Shown here: positions 1-6,559 of the stretch, piece by piece
Layout: each line of letters begins with the position of its first letter
Numbering within the stretch: the stretch's first letter is position 1
Source of the DNA: Candidatus Omnitrophota bacterium
Lineage (GTDB): Bacteria > Ratteibacteria > UBA8468 > B48-G9 > DSTR01
Length of the DNA stretch: 13,193 bases
Direction: 5' to 3'
NCBI GenBank assembly: GCA_023818865.1
Contig: JAMWDF010000052.1
Location: forward strand, 1-13,193
The notes under the pieces: generated by a model
What the model saw: only the letters and a program-made list of their open reading frames with translations
What the model was told of the DNA's origin: nothing
Databases searched by the model: none
Program-made: the position numbers and the translations under genes

Positions 1-1314
1 AACGTGACAGACAGCTACCTTTACGGTTACGATGATGTTTACATCTATGGTAACAATGGTAATGTGACCATTAGCGGTTCTGACATCTACTCTGACTGGG
101 ATCTGGACATCTACGCTGGCAACAATGTGACTATCACCAATACGACCACCTACTCGTACAACGATACCTTCATTACGGCCGACAGCGGCAGTGTCCTAAT
201 AGACCCTTCAGTTATTGTGGCAGACAACGATGTGATTATTGAAGCCGGCCAGGATATTACCATCTGTGATAATTCCCTGGTTCAGGCCGCGGTTTACGCA
301 GAACTCATTGCCGGTGGAAATATTTACATCTGCGCCAATTCCCAGGTTTATGCAGGCGAAGAGGCTTATCTTGAAACCCAGACCGGTGATGTAACGCTGG
401 GCCTGGTGACTGCCGGAGACAGCGTAGAAATTGTTTCTGCCGGAGCGATTCTTGATAACAACGGGGATGCCCTGAATATCACCACTGAACTTCTGAAGAT
501 GCACGCTACTTCCGGAATCGGCACAGAAAACGGTATTGAAACCCAGGTGGAACAACTTCTCGCGGAAAATACCGTCACCGGGACTATGACTGACGGTGCC
601 ACCGGAGATATTTGGGTTAGAAACAATCTGGCGGTCAATGGCGATCTGGAAATTCTGGGTCTGTTCAACACCGCTGACCCGACCACAGATTCCGGCGGCG
701 CCATTATTCTGGAAAACGGCTACCTTGATATGGCTACCAATACTTACAACTACGGCGGAGATATCCTCCTGACAGAAAATGTGGTCGCCAGCCGGTATGT
801 CAGCATTAGAGCCAACGGTTCTATCCTGGACAATGATGCTAATCTGCCTGGTGACTATGATGTGGTAGCCAACCCCCAGGGTGACCCGATCGACGCCACC
901 AGCGAACTCTTGGCCTTTAACGGCACGGTCGGTTTCTTCGGCGGCACAGCCGATACTTGGAACCCGGTGGAAGTCATGATTCAGAACGGGGAATTGTATG
1001 TTTATGGGTCGGAAGAGGTAAACTTTGTCTCGGTCCTGATTGATGGAGTGGTGGAACCTTCTGACCTGCTCTCCGTATATGAAGGATTTGTCCCGCCGGG
1101 TCTCATCTTCTTCAACGGTCGGGTACAGGGCGGTTTGCGGGTAGATGATTGGTTCCGGGCTGTATCTCCCAGTGTGGCCATCATCGGCAATGAGGACGAT
1201 ATCTGGACAGAACTTCTTCTTAATCTGGTGGATCCGAAGGTCTTCACCGGCGAAGAAGCTCTGTGGATTATGGACGAACAGCTGCAGCGTTCCCTTGATT
1301 TAGCCCGCAGATAA
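1..1314 (+). CDS. C-terminal part of a giant FHA-like beta-helical surface protein (5' partial)
   Basis: The reading frame is open at base 1, so only the last 437 residues are visible and the true start lies upstream. Residues 1-150 are short, irregular repeats of about 20 residues built on N-V-T-I / D-V-I-I / G-D-I-T-I patterns, rich in Gly, Asn, Asp, Thr and Tyr and poor in Lys and Cys. This is typical of the stacked beta-helix of filamentous haemagglutinin-type exoproteins. Around residues 160-190 is a segment of the form SGIGT...IETQVEQLLAENT, which recurs in large FHA-like proteins. The last 150 residues are less repetitive and end in a charged helix (QLQRSLDLARR). No LPXTG signal, transmembrane anchor or autotransporter barrel is seen at the C-terminus, so secretion must depend on the missing N-terminus. 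It is probably an adhesin or cell-envelope filament; the exact role is unknown. A strong terminator follows immediately. Confidence 0.75.
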   Translation, partial: NVTDSYLYGYDDVYIYGNNGNVTISGSDIYSDWDLDIYAGNNVTITNTTTYSYNDTFITADSGSVLIDPSVIVADNDVIIEAGQDITICDNSLVQAAVYAELIAGGNIYICANSQVYAGEEAYLETQTGDVTLGLVTAGDSVEIVSAGAILDNNGDALNITTELLKMHATSGIGTENGIETQVEQLLAENTVTGTMTDGATGDIWVRNNLAVNGDLEILGLFNTADPTTDSGGAIILENGYLDMATNTYNYGGDILLTENVVASRYVSIRANGSILDNDANLPGDYDVVANPQGDPIDATSELLAFNGTVGFFGGTADTWNPVEVMIQNGELYVYGSEEVNFVSVLIDGVVEPSDLLSVYEGFVPPGLIFFNGRVQGGLRVDDWFRAVSPSVAIIGNEDDIWTELLLNLVDPKVFTGEEALWIMDEQLQRSLDLARR

Positions 1315-1323
1315 GATTAACCC

Positions 1324-1363
1324 AGGGCGGGGATGATTAAAAAGAAGCATCTCCGCCCTTTTT
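1324..1363 (+). terminator. Rho-independent terminator after the giant surface protein
   Basis: An inverted repeat at 1324-1335 and 1348-1359 forms a 12-bp stem with one G-T wobble (AGGGCGGGGATG against CATCTCCGCCCT). It encloses a 12-base A-rich loop and is followed by a run of five T. It sits ten bases after the stop codon of the upstream gene and 25 bases before the efp start, so it separates the two transcription units. Confidence 0.85.
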
Positions 1364-1387
1364 CTTTGGTAAACAGGAAGCAAGAAG

Positions 1388-1945
1388 ATGAACGTTCTTG
1401 ATTTGAAGCCGGGGACGATTTTTCGGTATGAAGGGGTGATGTATACCGTGCTTTCTGCTCAGCATACCCACCAGCAGCAAAGGCGGGGACTAGTCCGATG
1501 TAAAGCCAGAATGCTGGAAAAAGGCAAGTCAATGGAACTAGTTTTCCGATCAGATGTGGATGTGGAAGAGGTTAGGCTGGACGAAGTGCCGTTGCAGTTT
1601 CTTTATCGGGAAGGGGAAAATTACGTGTTTATGGATGAAAGCACTTACGAGCAGTTTGTTCTGACCGCAGAACAGGTAGCTGAACACCGGGATTATCTTA
1701 AAGAAAATCTTTCAGTCACCGGCCTTTTTTACGAGAATAAGATGGTTGATATCAGGTTGCCGATGACTGTAGACCTGACTGTTATTGAGGCTGAGCCAGG
1801 TTTCAAAGGGGATACAGTGACTGGTGGTCGGAAAAGAGCGAAGTTGGAAACTGGCTTGGTGGTTCAGGTGCCTTTATTTGTTGAAGCCGCTAATGTTATC
1901 CGGGTAGATACAAGAACTGGTGAGTATGTAACCCGGGTGGAGTAG
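1388..1945 (+). CDS. efp: Elongation factor P with atypical loop
   Basis: The gene encodes 185 residues, the normal EF-P length. EF-P binds between the ribosomal P and E sites and relieves stalling at proline runs. The three domains are recognisable: an N-terminal KOW-like barrel (about 1-65), an OB domain (66-128) and a C-terminal OB domain (129-185). The C-terminal signature is clear (PGFKGDT near residue 137, VDTRTGEYV near 174-182). The tip of the domain I loop is odd. Aligned without gaps to E. coli EF-P (KPGKG), it reads HQQQR, so the modified Lys34 position is Gln31, followed by Arg32 and Arg33. The canonical PGKG and the rhamnosylated SGRN-type loops are both absent. The ATG is preceded by AGGAAG. 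It is followed after 47 bases by accB, a common neighbour of efp. Family assignment is very secure; function with this loop is uncertain. Confidence 0.95.
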   Translation: MNVLDLKPGTIFRYEGVMYTVLSAQHTHQQQRRGLVRCKARMLEKGKSMELVFRSDVDVEEVRLDEVPLQFLYREGENYVFMDESTYEQFVLTAEQVAEHRDYLKENLSVTGLFYENKMVDIRLPMTVDLTVIEAEPGFKGDTVTGGRKRAKLETGLVVQVPLFVEAANVIRVDTRTGEYVTRVE

Positions 1946-1951
1946 TTCTGG

Positions 1952-1982
1952 AGAGGACGGTCCTTGTCAAGGACCGTCCTCT
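1952..1982. repeat. Perfect 15-bp inverted repeat (double palindrome) between efp and accB
   Basis: The arms 1952-1966 (AGAGGACGGTCCTTG) and 1968-1982 are exact reverse complements around a single T. Each arm itself contains an 11-base near-palindrome, AGGAC-G-GTCCT and AGGAC-C-GTCCT, with centres 16 bases apart. No T-run follows (the next bases are AAAGAAGAAA), so it is not a classical terminator. It ends ten bases before the accB ATG, directly against the ribosome-binding region. It could act as an RNA hairpin affecting accB translation or mRNA stability, as a paired protein-binding site, or as a dispersed palindromic element. Confidence 0.8.
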
Positions 1983-1992
1983 AAAGAAGAAA

Positions 1993-2445
1993 ATGGTGAA
2001 GCCTGAAGAACTCAAAATATACGCAGACTTTATGGCCCAGTATGGGCTAGATTACCTTGAGGTAAGAAAAGGTGATTTTAAACTGATACTAGGCAAGAAA
2101 ACAGCTCTCTCTGAAGAGCCGTTAGAGGAAATTCCAGTCGTTTCCACCACCCCGGAAGAAATTCTAAAAAAATCCGCTGAGGAAACCCAAGAATTAGGTC
2201 ATCTGATTTATGTCAAATCACCTTTAGTGGGTACCTTTTATCGGGCACCTTCGCCAGAAAGCCCTCCGTTTGTGGAGGTTGGTTCCAAGGTAAAACCAGG
2301 TGATACCCTGTGTATCGTGGAAGCAATGAAAGTGATGAATGAGATTAAGTCTGAGCACCAGGCTGTAGTGAAGGAAATTTTGGTGGAAAATGCCAAACCG
2401 GTAGAATACGGCCAGGTGATATTTGTTCTGGACACCTCCGGCTAA
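1993..2445 (+). CDS. accB: Biotin carboxyl carrier protein of acetyl-CoA carboxylase
   Basis: The 150-residue product carries biotin for the carboxylase step that makes malonyl-CoA for fatty acid synthesis. It has the expected architecture: an N-terminal helical part (1-35, including DYLEVRKGDFKLILGKK), a linker rich in Glu, Pro and Thr (about 36-70), and a biotinyl domain (72-150). The biotinyl domain starts SPLVGTFYRAPSP and contains the biotinylation site EAMKVMNEI, with the modified lysine at residue 113. The start has only a weak A/G-rich ribosome site (AAGAAGAAA) pressed against an upstream hairpin; a GTG one codon later is an alternative start. It follows efp on the same strand, as in many bacteria. 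The usual next gene, accC (biotin carboxylase), is absent: the stop codon overlaps the end of a convergent gene by 4 bases. Confidence 0.95.
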   Translation: MVKPEELKIYADFMAQYGLDYLEVRKGDFKLILGKKTALSEEPLEEIPVVSTTPEEILKKSAEETQELGHLIYVKSPLVGTFYRAPSPESPPFVEVGSKVKPGDTLCIVEAMKVMNEIKSEHQAVVKEILVENAKPVEYGQVIFVLDTSG

Positions 2446-3812
2446 AATTTTATCGACACCCGGCCGTATCTTTTGCCGTTAACCAGCAGTTCTGCTTGCC
2501 AGACTTTCAGGTTTTTCGCCAGTAGTTCCGGGGTGATTATCTCTTTGAGAATGTTGCTGCCGACCACTTCTGAATTTTCAAACCTCTTGGACGATTCCCA
2601 AATCAGTTCTTTCTTCTCTCCTGGGGCTAAAGTTACCTCCTGGCTGGTCTGCCAGCGGAGATTGTTGCGGCTGTCCCGGCACTGGACTTCAGCAATTCCC
2701 CGGAAGGTTTGTTGTCGGGAAGAATTGGTGAGGGTGATTGTTACCACCGGAGCAAAACAGACTTCAAGAATAGGTTGAGTAGTTTCCTTGAACCGGCCTC
2801 TTAGGGTATCCTGGTGGGACTGAAAGAGATAACGGACATTTTTTTTTACGCCTTTCCTTTTATCGTAGAGCTCCCAGGCCGCCTCAATTTTACCTTTCAA
2901 CCATCTGGGGAAATCCAGAGAATCAATGTAAGATACCATGGCACTCTGGTAAGGAAAGAAACTCTCTTGGTAAGCGGTGAGAACCTGTTTTATTTCTTGG
3001 TTGAGTGTTTCTGCTTTCTGGGCAATGTTTTCCGAGGTAACTGGCGCCCCAGCCCTCATTTTTTCCAATTCCAGGTGTCGCAGATAGGTGCGGGCTGTTT
3101 CCGCATAGTTCCTGACCAGGGCGGCTGTTTGCTGAATGGAGGAAAGGTGTTGCTTGGCCTGATGCAGGGTCATCCCAGGAGGTATTGAAGAATATGCTTT
3201 TCTTTCCTGCTCAGCGAGGTCTTTCAAAACTGAAGAGTAACAATTAGCCAGTTGCCAGAAAACTTCGGCTCGGCCAGGATAGTTTATGGATGTGCTGATA
3301 GCGTTTAGCAAAAAGCCAACAGCCTCGGTATAGTTCTGCTCAGACAAGGCTTTGCTACCCAAAGCATGGTTAAGTCTCGCCTGGTTCAGGCCGGTCTCAT
3401 CGGTATTGTTTTCTTCCAGAGGTGGCCAGGCAATTTCCCGGACAGTGCCAGGGGCGATAAGGATGACGGACGAAACGCAATATAGGGTCTGATATTTCCT
3501 CAAAGCAGCAGCCAGCTCAACGCTGGTATTGACGATTTCTTCATCAACCATTCTAATAGTATCTCCTGATTTAAACCCGGCTTTGTCTGCCAGGCTCTTT
3601 TCTTTCACTCTTTCAACCCTGAAGCCCGCTGGACCAGCATTACCGTGCAGACCAAATTCTATCAGAACAATTCTCGCTTCTTCTTCCTGTTTTGTCTTGC
3701 TTATTTCCTCCTGGGCGAAAACTTCTCTGGCCAATTGTGCAGGAGACAAGAGCCAGGTGGTGAAAAGTAGGACCAAAAAGCGTAAAAGGTTCTTCCTCTT
3801 TTTTCTGTTCAT
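2442..3812 (-). CDS. Exported PDZ-domain protein of unknown function
   Basis: The 456-residue product starts with a good Sec signal peptide: basic residues 2-7, a hydrophobic core 9-23 and a likely signal peptidase I site after VFA at residue 33. It should therefore be periplasmic or cell-surface. Residues about 47-125 look like a PDZ domain (GFRVERVKEKSLADKAGFKSGDTIRMVDEEIV), which binds peptide termini. Residues 143-330 are mainly helical; 143-200 resemble one or two tetratricopeptide-like hairpins (LNHALGSKALSEQNYTEAVGFLLNAI). Residues 345-456 look beta-rich, with a segment (FAPVVTITLTNSSRQQTF) resembling an Ig-like fold. No protease catalytic domain is visible, so this is not a DegP/CtpA-type protease. 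It overlaps the accB stop by four bases tail-to-tail and is divergent from the Cys-rich gene. The family is not recognised; a scaffolding or envelope-stress role is only an inference. Confidence 0.75.
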   Translation of the reverse strand: MNRKKRKNLLRFLVLLFTTWLLSPAQLAREVFAQEEISKTKQEEEARIVLIEFGLHGNAGPAGFRVERVKEKSLADKAGFKSGDTIRMVDEEIVNTSVELAAALRKYQTLYCVSSVILIAPGTVREIAWPPLEENNTDETGLNQARLNHALGSKALSEQNYTEAVGFLLNAISTSINYPGRAEVFWQLANCYSSVLKDLAEQERKAYSSIPPGMTLHQAKQHLSSIQQTAALVRNYAETARTYLRHLELEKMRAGAPVTSENIAQKAETLNQEIKQVLTAYQESFFPYQSAMVSYIDSLDFPRWLKGKIEAAWELYDKRKGVKKNVRYLFQSHQDTLRGRFKETTQPILEVCFAPVVTITLTNSSRQQTFRGIAEVQCRDSRNNLRWQTSQEVTLAPGEKKELIWESSKRFENSEVVGSNILKEIITPELLAKNLKVWQAELLVNGKRYGRVSIKF

Positions 3813-3871
3813 CTCTGTTATTTGACTGGACTTAGAGATTCGGCGGATAGCCGGACCTTTCTCCTTCAGAA

Positions 3872-3898
3872 ATTATAATGTTATCATAAGCAAAACAA
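3872..3898 (-). promoter_or_regulatory. Possible sigma-70-type promoter for the PDZ gene
   Basis: Reading the minus strand, TTGTTT (complement of 3893-3898) lies 15 bases before a perfect TATAAT (complement of 3872-3877), about 60 bases upstream of the PDZ gene start. The 15-base spacer is short and only the -10 box is strong. The -10 lies in the palindrome ATTATAAT, so the + strand also reads TATAAT (3874-3879), about 112 bases before the Cys-rich gene, but with no matching -35 box. Confidence 0.35.
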
Positions 3899-3978
3899 GT
3901 TTGGGAATTATCCTGGTTGGATTCGGTAAATGCTCACCGCACCAAGGCGTAAATTCTAAAATAAACTGTTTGAAACAG

Positions 3979-3984
3979 AGGAGG
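3979..3984 (+). promoter_or_regulatory. Ribosome binding site that fixes the start of the Cys-rich gene
   Basis: AGGAGG, a full Shine-Dalgarno core, stands six bases before the ATG at 3991. The frame is open further upstream to 3901, but that stretch has no ribosome site and reads like non-coding DNA, so the ATG at 3991 is the likely start. Confidence 0.8.
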
Positions 3985-3990
3985 GGGACC

Positions 3991-4242
3991 ATGCCCGTAG
4001 AAGTGGTAAAGGTGGTGGGTTGTTGTGCTATCCGGTGCTCCGGGTTCTGTACGGAAGAAAAGGGGTTAGTGCCTAACCCGGAAGGGGTACAGGTAGAGGC
4101 GGTGGCGATGGCTACAGAAAAAGGGACGGTTTTGATCGCTTGCCCGATGTTTGAGAAGGACCCGGAGAATGCCAGGATAACCTGGTGTAAACAATCTCCG
4201 GGTTCAGACGGAAAGCCTGATCGCTGTTTTTATAGCGGTTAA
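3991..4242 (+). CDS. Small cysteine-rich protein of unknown function
   Basis: The 83-residue product begins at an ATG with a near-perfect Shine-Dalgarno sequence. It contains seven cysteines at residues 11, 12, 16, 20, 51, 66 and 79. The first four form a C-C-x3-C-x3-C cluster near the N-terminus (VGCCAIRCSGFC), followed by CPMF, TWCKQ and RCFYSG. Such spacing suggests metal (zinc or iron-sulfur) binding or disulfide bonding, but no known motif was matched with confidence. There is no signal peptide or membrane segment, so a cytoplasmic metal-binding protein is more likely than a disulfide-rich secreted one. The gene is monocistronic, transcribed away from the PDZ gene and convergent with the comM-like gene, whose end lies 23 bases beyond its stop. 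I do not recognise the family. The strong ribosome site and sensible composition argue that the gene is real. Confidence 0.7.
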   Translation: MPVEVVKVVGCCAIRCSGFCTEEKGLVPNPEGVQVEAVAMATEKGTVLIACPMFEKDPENARITWCKQSPGSDGKPDRCFYSG

Positions 4243-4265
4243 CCTTTGCTTGAATGACCAGTGCT

Positions 4266-5795
4266 TTAATATAATTCTCGGTCAAGACTCCGGTACTGAA
4301 TGGCTTCGGCTATGTGATGCGGTTGAATAGTTTCTGAAGAGTCAAGGTCAGCGATGGTTCTAGCCACCTTTCTTATCTTGTCGTAGGCTCGGCCAGAAAA
4401 ATGCATCTCCGAAAGGGCTTTTTCTAGAAGGGAACGTGCCTCTTCAGTTAGTGAGCAATATTTTCTCATCTGGGAAGGCGACATGTGGGCATTAAAGAAA
4501 ATTCCCTCCTTTTCAAATCTTTTTGCCTGAATTTTTCTGGCATTTTCTACCCTTTGTCTGATAGAGTCAGAAGATTCTTCCTGTCTTTCTTTAAGCAAAA
4601 GGCTGGCTGGCAAACTGGTGACCTCAATATGGATGTCAATTCTATCCAGGAGCGGCCCTGATATTTTCTGCCGGTAGCGAATAATTTGAGGTAAGGTGCA
4701 CCGGCAGGTGTGGCTCTGGTCCCCGTACCAGCCACACGGACAAGGATTCATGGCGGCTACCAGAAGAAACCGAGAGGGAAAAGTTATCCTGCCTTTTGCC
4801 CGGCTGATGGTCACCTGACCATTTTCCATTGGTTGACGCAGCGCTTCCAGGGCGTTGCGGTGGAATTCCGGTAGTTCGTCCAGAAAAAGAACGCCATTGT
4901 GGGCCAAGCTTACCTCCCCAGGCCCGGGAATGTTTCCTCCGCCGATTAGGGCGATGTCAGAAACGGTGTGATGAGGATGACGAAATGGCCTGGTGGTTAC
5001 CAGTTTTCCCTGGTTAACCCCAGCGGCGCTATGAATCCGGGTTATTTCCATAGACTCTTCCAGGGAAAGAGAGGGAAGGATAGTAGGAATCCGGGAGGCC
5101 AGCATAGATTTTCCAGCGCCAGGGGAACCGACCATCAAAATATTGTGGCCTCCGCTTACCGCTACTTCCAAGGCGCGTTTTGCGCAGGTTTGACCTTTTA
5201 CTTCACTGAAATCAACTTCGTACTTTCCCCGGGAGGAAAACAAGCTGTTCAGGTCTACCTGATAGGGAGAAACTTGGGTCTTTCCAGTAATCAGGTCCAC
5301 GCATTCTCCCAGATTTTTTACCGGGAAGACAGAGATATCCTGGACAAGAGCGGCTTCTTCGGCATTTTCCCAAGGGAGAACCAAACTGGTTTGTCCCATC
5401 TCTTTAGCTTTGATAGCCATAGGGAGAATTCCCTTGACCGGACGCAGGGAACCATCCAGAGCCAGTTCACCGACAAAACAAAAGTCTTCAATCGGGGCTA
5501 TCTTTTGAGGATTGCTTGCCTTGAGAATACCTAGGGCGATAGGTAAATCAAAATAAGACCCCTCTTTTTTCAGGTCAGCCGGGGCTAAATTAACCACAAT
5601 CTTGCTGGTGGGAAATTCAAAACCTGAATTTCTAATAGCTGGCTTTAAGCGGTCGCGGGCTTCCTTAACAGCTTGGTCAGGTAGGCCAACTACTGAGATA
5701 CCGGGTAAACCCGGGGCGATGTCCACCTCCACTTCCACTGGATAGCCTTCAATTCCCCAGATGGTGAAGGAATGGACCCTGGCTAACATAATCAT
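4266..5795 (-). CDS. comM: ComM/YifB-family AAA+ magnesium-chelatase-like protein
   Basis: The 509-residue product has the full length and order of the YifB/ComM family, hexameric helicase-like AAA+ proteins that aid branch migration during integration of transformed DNA. Residues 1-170 form the Lon-like N-terminal fold (PGLPGISVVGLPDQAVKEARDR). The ATPase core has Walker A GSPGAGKS (223-230), Walker B VLFLDE (302-307) and an arginine-finger-type GPLLDRID (380-387). A four-cysteine cluster (C352, C354, C364, C366) matches the family's putative zinc knuckle. The C-terminal Mg-chelatase lid ends in HIAEAIQYRSLDREL, the typical family ending. Two ATGs are possible: residue 1, or residue 3 at 5789; the region has no strong ribosome site. 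It is last in the rpsP-trmD-rplS-yraN-comM string and lies 67 bases after the YraN gene. Its presence hints at natural transformation capacity but does not prove it. Confidence 0.92.
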   Translation of the reverse strand: MIMLARVHSFTIWGIEGYPVEVEVDIAPGLPGISVVGLPDQAVKEARDRLKPAIRNSGFEFPTSKIVVNLAPADLKKEGSYFDLPIALGILKASNPQKIAPIEDFCFVGELALDGSLRPVKGILPMAIKAKEMGQTSLVLPWENAEEAALVQDISVFPVKNLGECVDLITGKTQVSPYQVDLNSLFSSRGKYEVDFSEVKGQTCAKRALEVAVSGGHNILMVGSPGAGKSMLASRIPTILPSLSLEESMEITRIHSAAGVNQGKLVTTRPFRHPHHTVSDIALIGGGNIPGPGEVSLAHNGVLFLDELPEFHRNALEALRQPMENGQVTISRAKGRITFPSRFLLVAAMNPCPCGWYGDQSHTCRCTLPQIIRYRQKISGPLLDRIDIHIEVTSLPASLLLKERQEESSDSIRQRVENARKIQAKRFEKEGIFFNAHMSPSQMRKYCSLTEEARSLLEKALSEMHFSGRAYDKIRKVARTIADLDSSETIQPHHIAEAIQYRSLDRELY

Positions 5796-5862
5796 ATTTT
5801 AATGGGCATTCTTAAGCAGGTCAAACACTTCATAGCCTTGGTCTCTTCTGGCAAAAAATGGG

Positions 5863-6207
5863 TTAGTCAGCAGGGATAATCTTGCAAGTAGGAGGATTTC
5901 CCCAAATGATACTCAAGATTTCCAGTCGGCAGGAACAATGCAAACGATGTTGGCTGAGATAGATTTGGGCACAACGGCGCAGGTGAACAAGTTTTTCCGG
6001 GGTAACTGATTCTTCTGGCTGGCCAAGGTGGAGACTGCTTCTTGTCTTAACCTCAATAAAGACCAGTTGCTTTTTTCTGTCTCTGGCGATGATGTCTATT
6101 TCTCCGCATTTTGTTTTGAAGTTCTGCTGGATAATTCTGTACCCTTTCTGGCGGAGGAAATGGGCGGCTATTAGTTCTCCAGCCTTTCCCAAAGAGTGCC
6201 AGGTCAC
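5863..6207 (-). CDS. yraN: YraN-family (UPF0102) endonuclease-like protein
   Basis: The 114-residue product matches the compact restriction-endonuclease-like fold of the YraN/UPF0102 family. It has the N-terminal G-x-x-G-E helix (LGKAGELIAAHFL), the metal-site residues GEIDII (35-40) with Asp38, and FIEVKTR (50-56) with Glu52 and Lys54, which together form the PD-(D/E)xK-type signature. Family members are presumed nucleases, possibly linked to recombination, but their role is poorly defined. The start is a GTG that overlaps the rplS stop (GTGA), implying translational coupling. Placement between rplS and comM is the usual neighbourhood. The C-terminal end is rich in Cys and slightly short for the family. 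Confidence 0.9.
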   Translation of the reverse strand: MTWHSLGKAGELIAAHFLRQKGYRIIQQNFKTKCGEIDIIARDRKKQLVFIEVKTRSSLHLGQPEESVTPEKLVHLRRCAQIYLSQHRLHCSCRLEILSIIWGNPPTCKIIPAD

Positions 6208-6533
6208 TTCTGTTTGCGTAGGTAATAGAGTTTTGCCCGGGCAGCTAAACGATTTTTCTCCCGGCTCTTTATTACTTCAATTTTCTTAATACTCGGGGAA
6301 TGAACCGGAAAGATCCGTTCCACTGCTTCCCCGTAAGAAATTTTTCTGACGGTGAAAGTTTCCCTCAGGCCAGTTCCGCGCCGGCCAATACAGGTGCCAG
6401 TAAAAATTTGAACCCTTTCTTTATCGCCTTCTTTTATAATTACATGAACAGCTAGTTCGTCACCTGGCCAGAAGGGGGAGACTTCACGTTTAGGCAGAAG
6501 TTTGTTTTCAATTTCTTTTAACAGTTTGCTCAT
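6204..6533 (-). CDS. rplS: 50S ribosomal protein L19
   Basis: The 109-residue product lies at the 30S-50S interface of the ribosome. It has the family signature: FWPGDELAVHV near 21-31, FTGTCIGRRGTGLRETFTVRKI at about 44-65, and VERIFPVHSPSIKKIEV at about 71-87, then RAKLYYLR near the end. The frame is open further upstream to 6653, inside trmD. The ATG at 6533 is chosen because GGAGG stands five bases before it and homology starts here. Compared with common L19 proteins, the stretch before RAKLYYLR carries about four extra residues (SREKNRLAA), and the protein stops right after YYLRKQK, lacking the usual basic tail. It follows trmD by 26 bases and overlaps yraN by 3. Confidence 0.95.
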   Translation of the reverse strand: MSKLLKEIENKLLPKREVSPFWPGDELAVHVIIKEGDKERVQIFTGTCIGRRGTGLRETFTVRKISYGEAVERIFPVHSPSIKKIEVIKSREKNRLAARAKLYYLRKQK

Positions 6534-6538
6534 GGTAA

Positions 6539-6543
6539 CCTCC
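6539..6543 (-). promoter_or_regulatory. Ribosome binding site that fixes the rplS start
   Basis: On the minus strand GGAGG precedes the ATG at 6533 by five bases. This supports a 109-residue L19 rather than the longer open frame that runs back into trmD. Confidence 0.8.
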
Positions 6544-6559
6544 AGAGTAAAACAAGGTT

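Noticed and set aside
208..704. Minus-strand open frames opposite the adhesin gene
   Set aside because: Overlapping antisense frames in repetitive DNA; their translations show no domain and the + frame has clear beta-helix repeats.
1952..1982. Hairpin read as a terminator between efp and accB
   Set aside because: There is no T-run on either side in the needed place, and accB begins ten bases later with no room for a new promoter after it.
3874..3879. TATAAT on the + strand as a promoter for the Cys-rich gene
   Set aside because: No acceptable -35 box lies 16-18 bases upstream; the match exists because ATTATAAT is a palindrome and the minus-strand reading fits better.
3901..3990. Upstream extension of the Cys-rich frame starting near 3901
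   Set aside because: No ribosome site precedes it, while AGGAGG stands six bases before the ATG at 3991.
4222..4245. Weak hairpin and GGTTAACC palindrome at the end of the Cys-rich gene, considered as a terminator
   Set aside because: The stem has only 4-6 pairs, lies largely inside the coding region and is not followed by a T-run.
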